A stretch of DNA of 7,703 bases from Bacteroidales bacterium. GTDB taxonomy: Bacteria > Bacteroidota > Bacteroidia > Bacteroidales > VadinHA17. How positions within the stretch are numbered: position 1 is the stretch's first letter; each line of letters starts with the position of its first letter. Position numbers and translations under genes: made by a program. Of the stretch, positions 7,228-7,703 are shown piece after piece. The DNA lies in assembly GCA_003518245.1 (NCBI GenBank), contig DOZA01000282.1:1-7703 (forward strand). Direction: 5' to 3'. The notes below the pieces were generated by a model, which had not been told where the DNA came from, made no database searches, and worked only from the letters and a program-made list of their open reading frames with translations.

Positions 7228-7703
7228 ATGAATCCGAAATACATACTTGCACTTGATCAGGGAACTACCAGCTCCCGGGCTATATTATTTGATAAAGATG
7301 GTAAGATAGTCAGCCAGGCCAGGAAAGAATTCAGGCAGATATACCCGGCGCCGGGTCTTGTTGAACATGATCCTTTTGAGATATGGTCAAGCCAGATGTC
7401 GGTCATATCCGAGGTTATTGCCCAGGCAGGTATTGAGAGCAGGGATATTCTTGCGCTGGGTATCACTAATCAGCGTGAGACAGTTATTTTATGGGATAAG
7501 AAGACAGGTAAGCCGGTATATAATGCTATAGTATGGCAAGACAGGCGCACGGCTGACATATGTGACAGGCTTATTAATGATGGCCTCGATACTTTGATAC
7601 AGAAACGTACAGGCCTGGTGCCCGATGCTTATTTTTCGGCAACAAAGATTAAATGGATATTAGATAATATACCGGGGGTCAGGCACAAAGCAATGGAGGG
7701 TGA
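7228..7703 (+). CDS. glpK: Glycerol kinase, 3'-truncated by the window edge
   Basis: Glycerol kinase phosphorylates glycerol to sn-glycerol-3-phosphate with ATP in the cytoplasm (EC 2.7.1.30, FGGY family). Translation from 7228 gives 158 residues before the edge, about a third of the usual length near 500. The N-terminal phosphate-binding loop is [12 protein letters not shown] (8-19). Further conserved segments are EHDPFEIW (46-53), GITNQRET (78-85, with the glycerol-binding Arg83 and Glu84), [10 protein letters not shown] (99-108) and [13 protein letters not shown] (131-143, with glycerol-contacting Tyr135). These positions line up with E. coli GlpK as I know it. An in-frame ATG at 7204 would add eight residues (MVKKAYYI), but the family normally starts just before [10 protein letters not shown], so 7228 is preferred. 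No Shine-Dalgarno is present. The gene diverges from the maltose operon; the reading frame is intact throughout the visible part. Confidence 0.95.
   Translation, partial: MNPKYILALDQGTTSSRAILFDKDGKIVSQARKEFRQIYPAPGLVEHDPFEIWSSQMSVISEVIAQAGIESRDILALGITNQRETVILWDKKTGKPVYNAIVWQDRRTADICDRLINDGLDTLIQKRTGLVPDAYFSATKIKWILDNIPGVRHKAMEG

Noticed and set aside
7204..7230. Earlier in-frame ATG for glpK at 7204
   Set aside because: It would add MVKKAYYI ahead of [13 protein letters not shown]; glycerol kinases normally start two to five residues before KYI, and the extension overlaps the probable leader.
1..7703. CRISPR array, tRNA or rRNA gene, insertion sequence, att site
   Set aside because: No regularly spaced repeats, cloverleaf-like segments, transposase motifs or terminal repeats were seen; nearly all of the window is coding.

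Overview
The window looks like a piece of a Bacteroidota chromosome, probably from a free-living or gut-type Bacteroidales or a relative. Three things support this. The first gene ends in a type IX secretion (T9SS, type A) sorting domain, which is essentially confined to this phylum. The lipoprotein has acidic residues just after the lipidated cysteine, as in Bacteroidota surface-export signals. None of the start codons has a convincing Shine-Dalgarno sequence, and a perfect match to the Bacteroidota -7 promoter element (TAnnTTTG) lies ahead of the main operon.

Layout. (1) Positions 2-1678, plus strand: the 3' part of a secreted GH13 alpha-amylase-family enzyme with a T9SS tail; its N-terminus lies left of the window. 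(2) Positions 6959 down to 1682, minus strand: a compact three-gene operon in the order sugar MFS transporter, GH65 maltose phosphorylase (mapA), GH13 amylase lipoprotein. Gaps are 64 and 12 nt. Its 3' end meets the first gene tail-to-tail with only 3 nt between the stop codons. (3) Positions 6960-7227: a 268-nt AT-rich divergent control region holding several palindromes and a candidate promoter for the operon. (4) Positions 7228-7703, plus strand: the 5' part of glycerol kinase (glpK), cut by the right edge.

How it fits together (inference from the families). The two GH13 enzymes would cut starch, glycogen or maltodextrins outside the cell or at its surface, one released or anchored by T9SS and one lipid-anchored. 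The MFS protein would carry maltose or a short maltodextrin across the inner membrane. The cytoplasmic GH65 enzyme would split maltose with phosphate into glucose and beta-glucose-1-phosphate, saving one ATP per maltose. The beta-phosphoglucomutase needed to use that product, a SusC/SusD-type outer-membrane importer and a dedicated regulator are not in the window. glpK is probably an unrelated neighbour that shares the control region.

Nothing here is clearly a new system. The items most worth a second look are the cluster of operator-like palindromes in the divergent region, the two extra membrane helices predicted in the transporter, the altered GH13 motifs in the lipoprotein, and the absence of beta-phosphoglucomutase from the operon.
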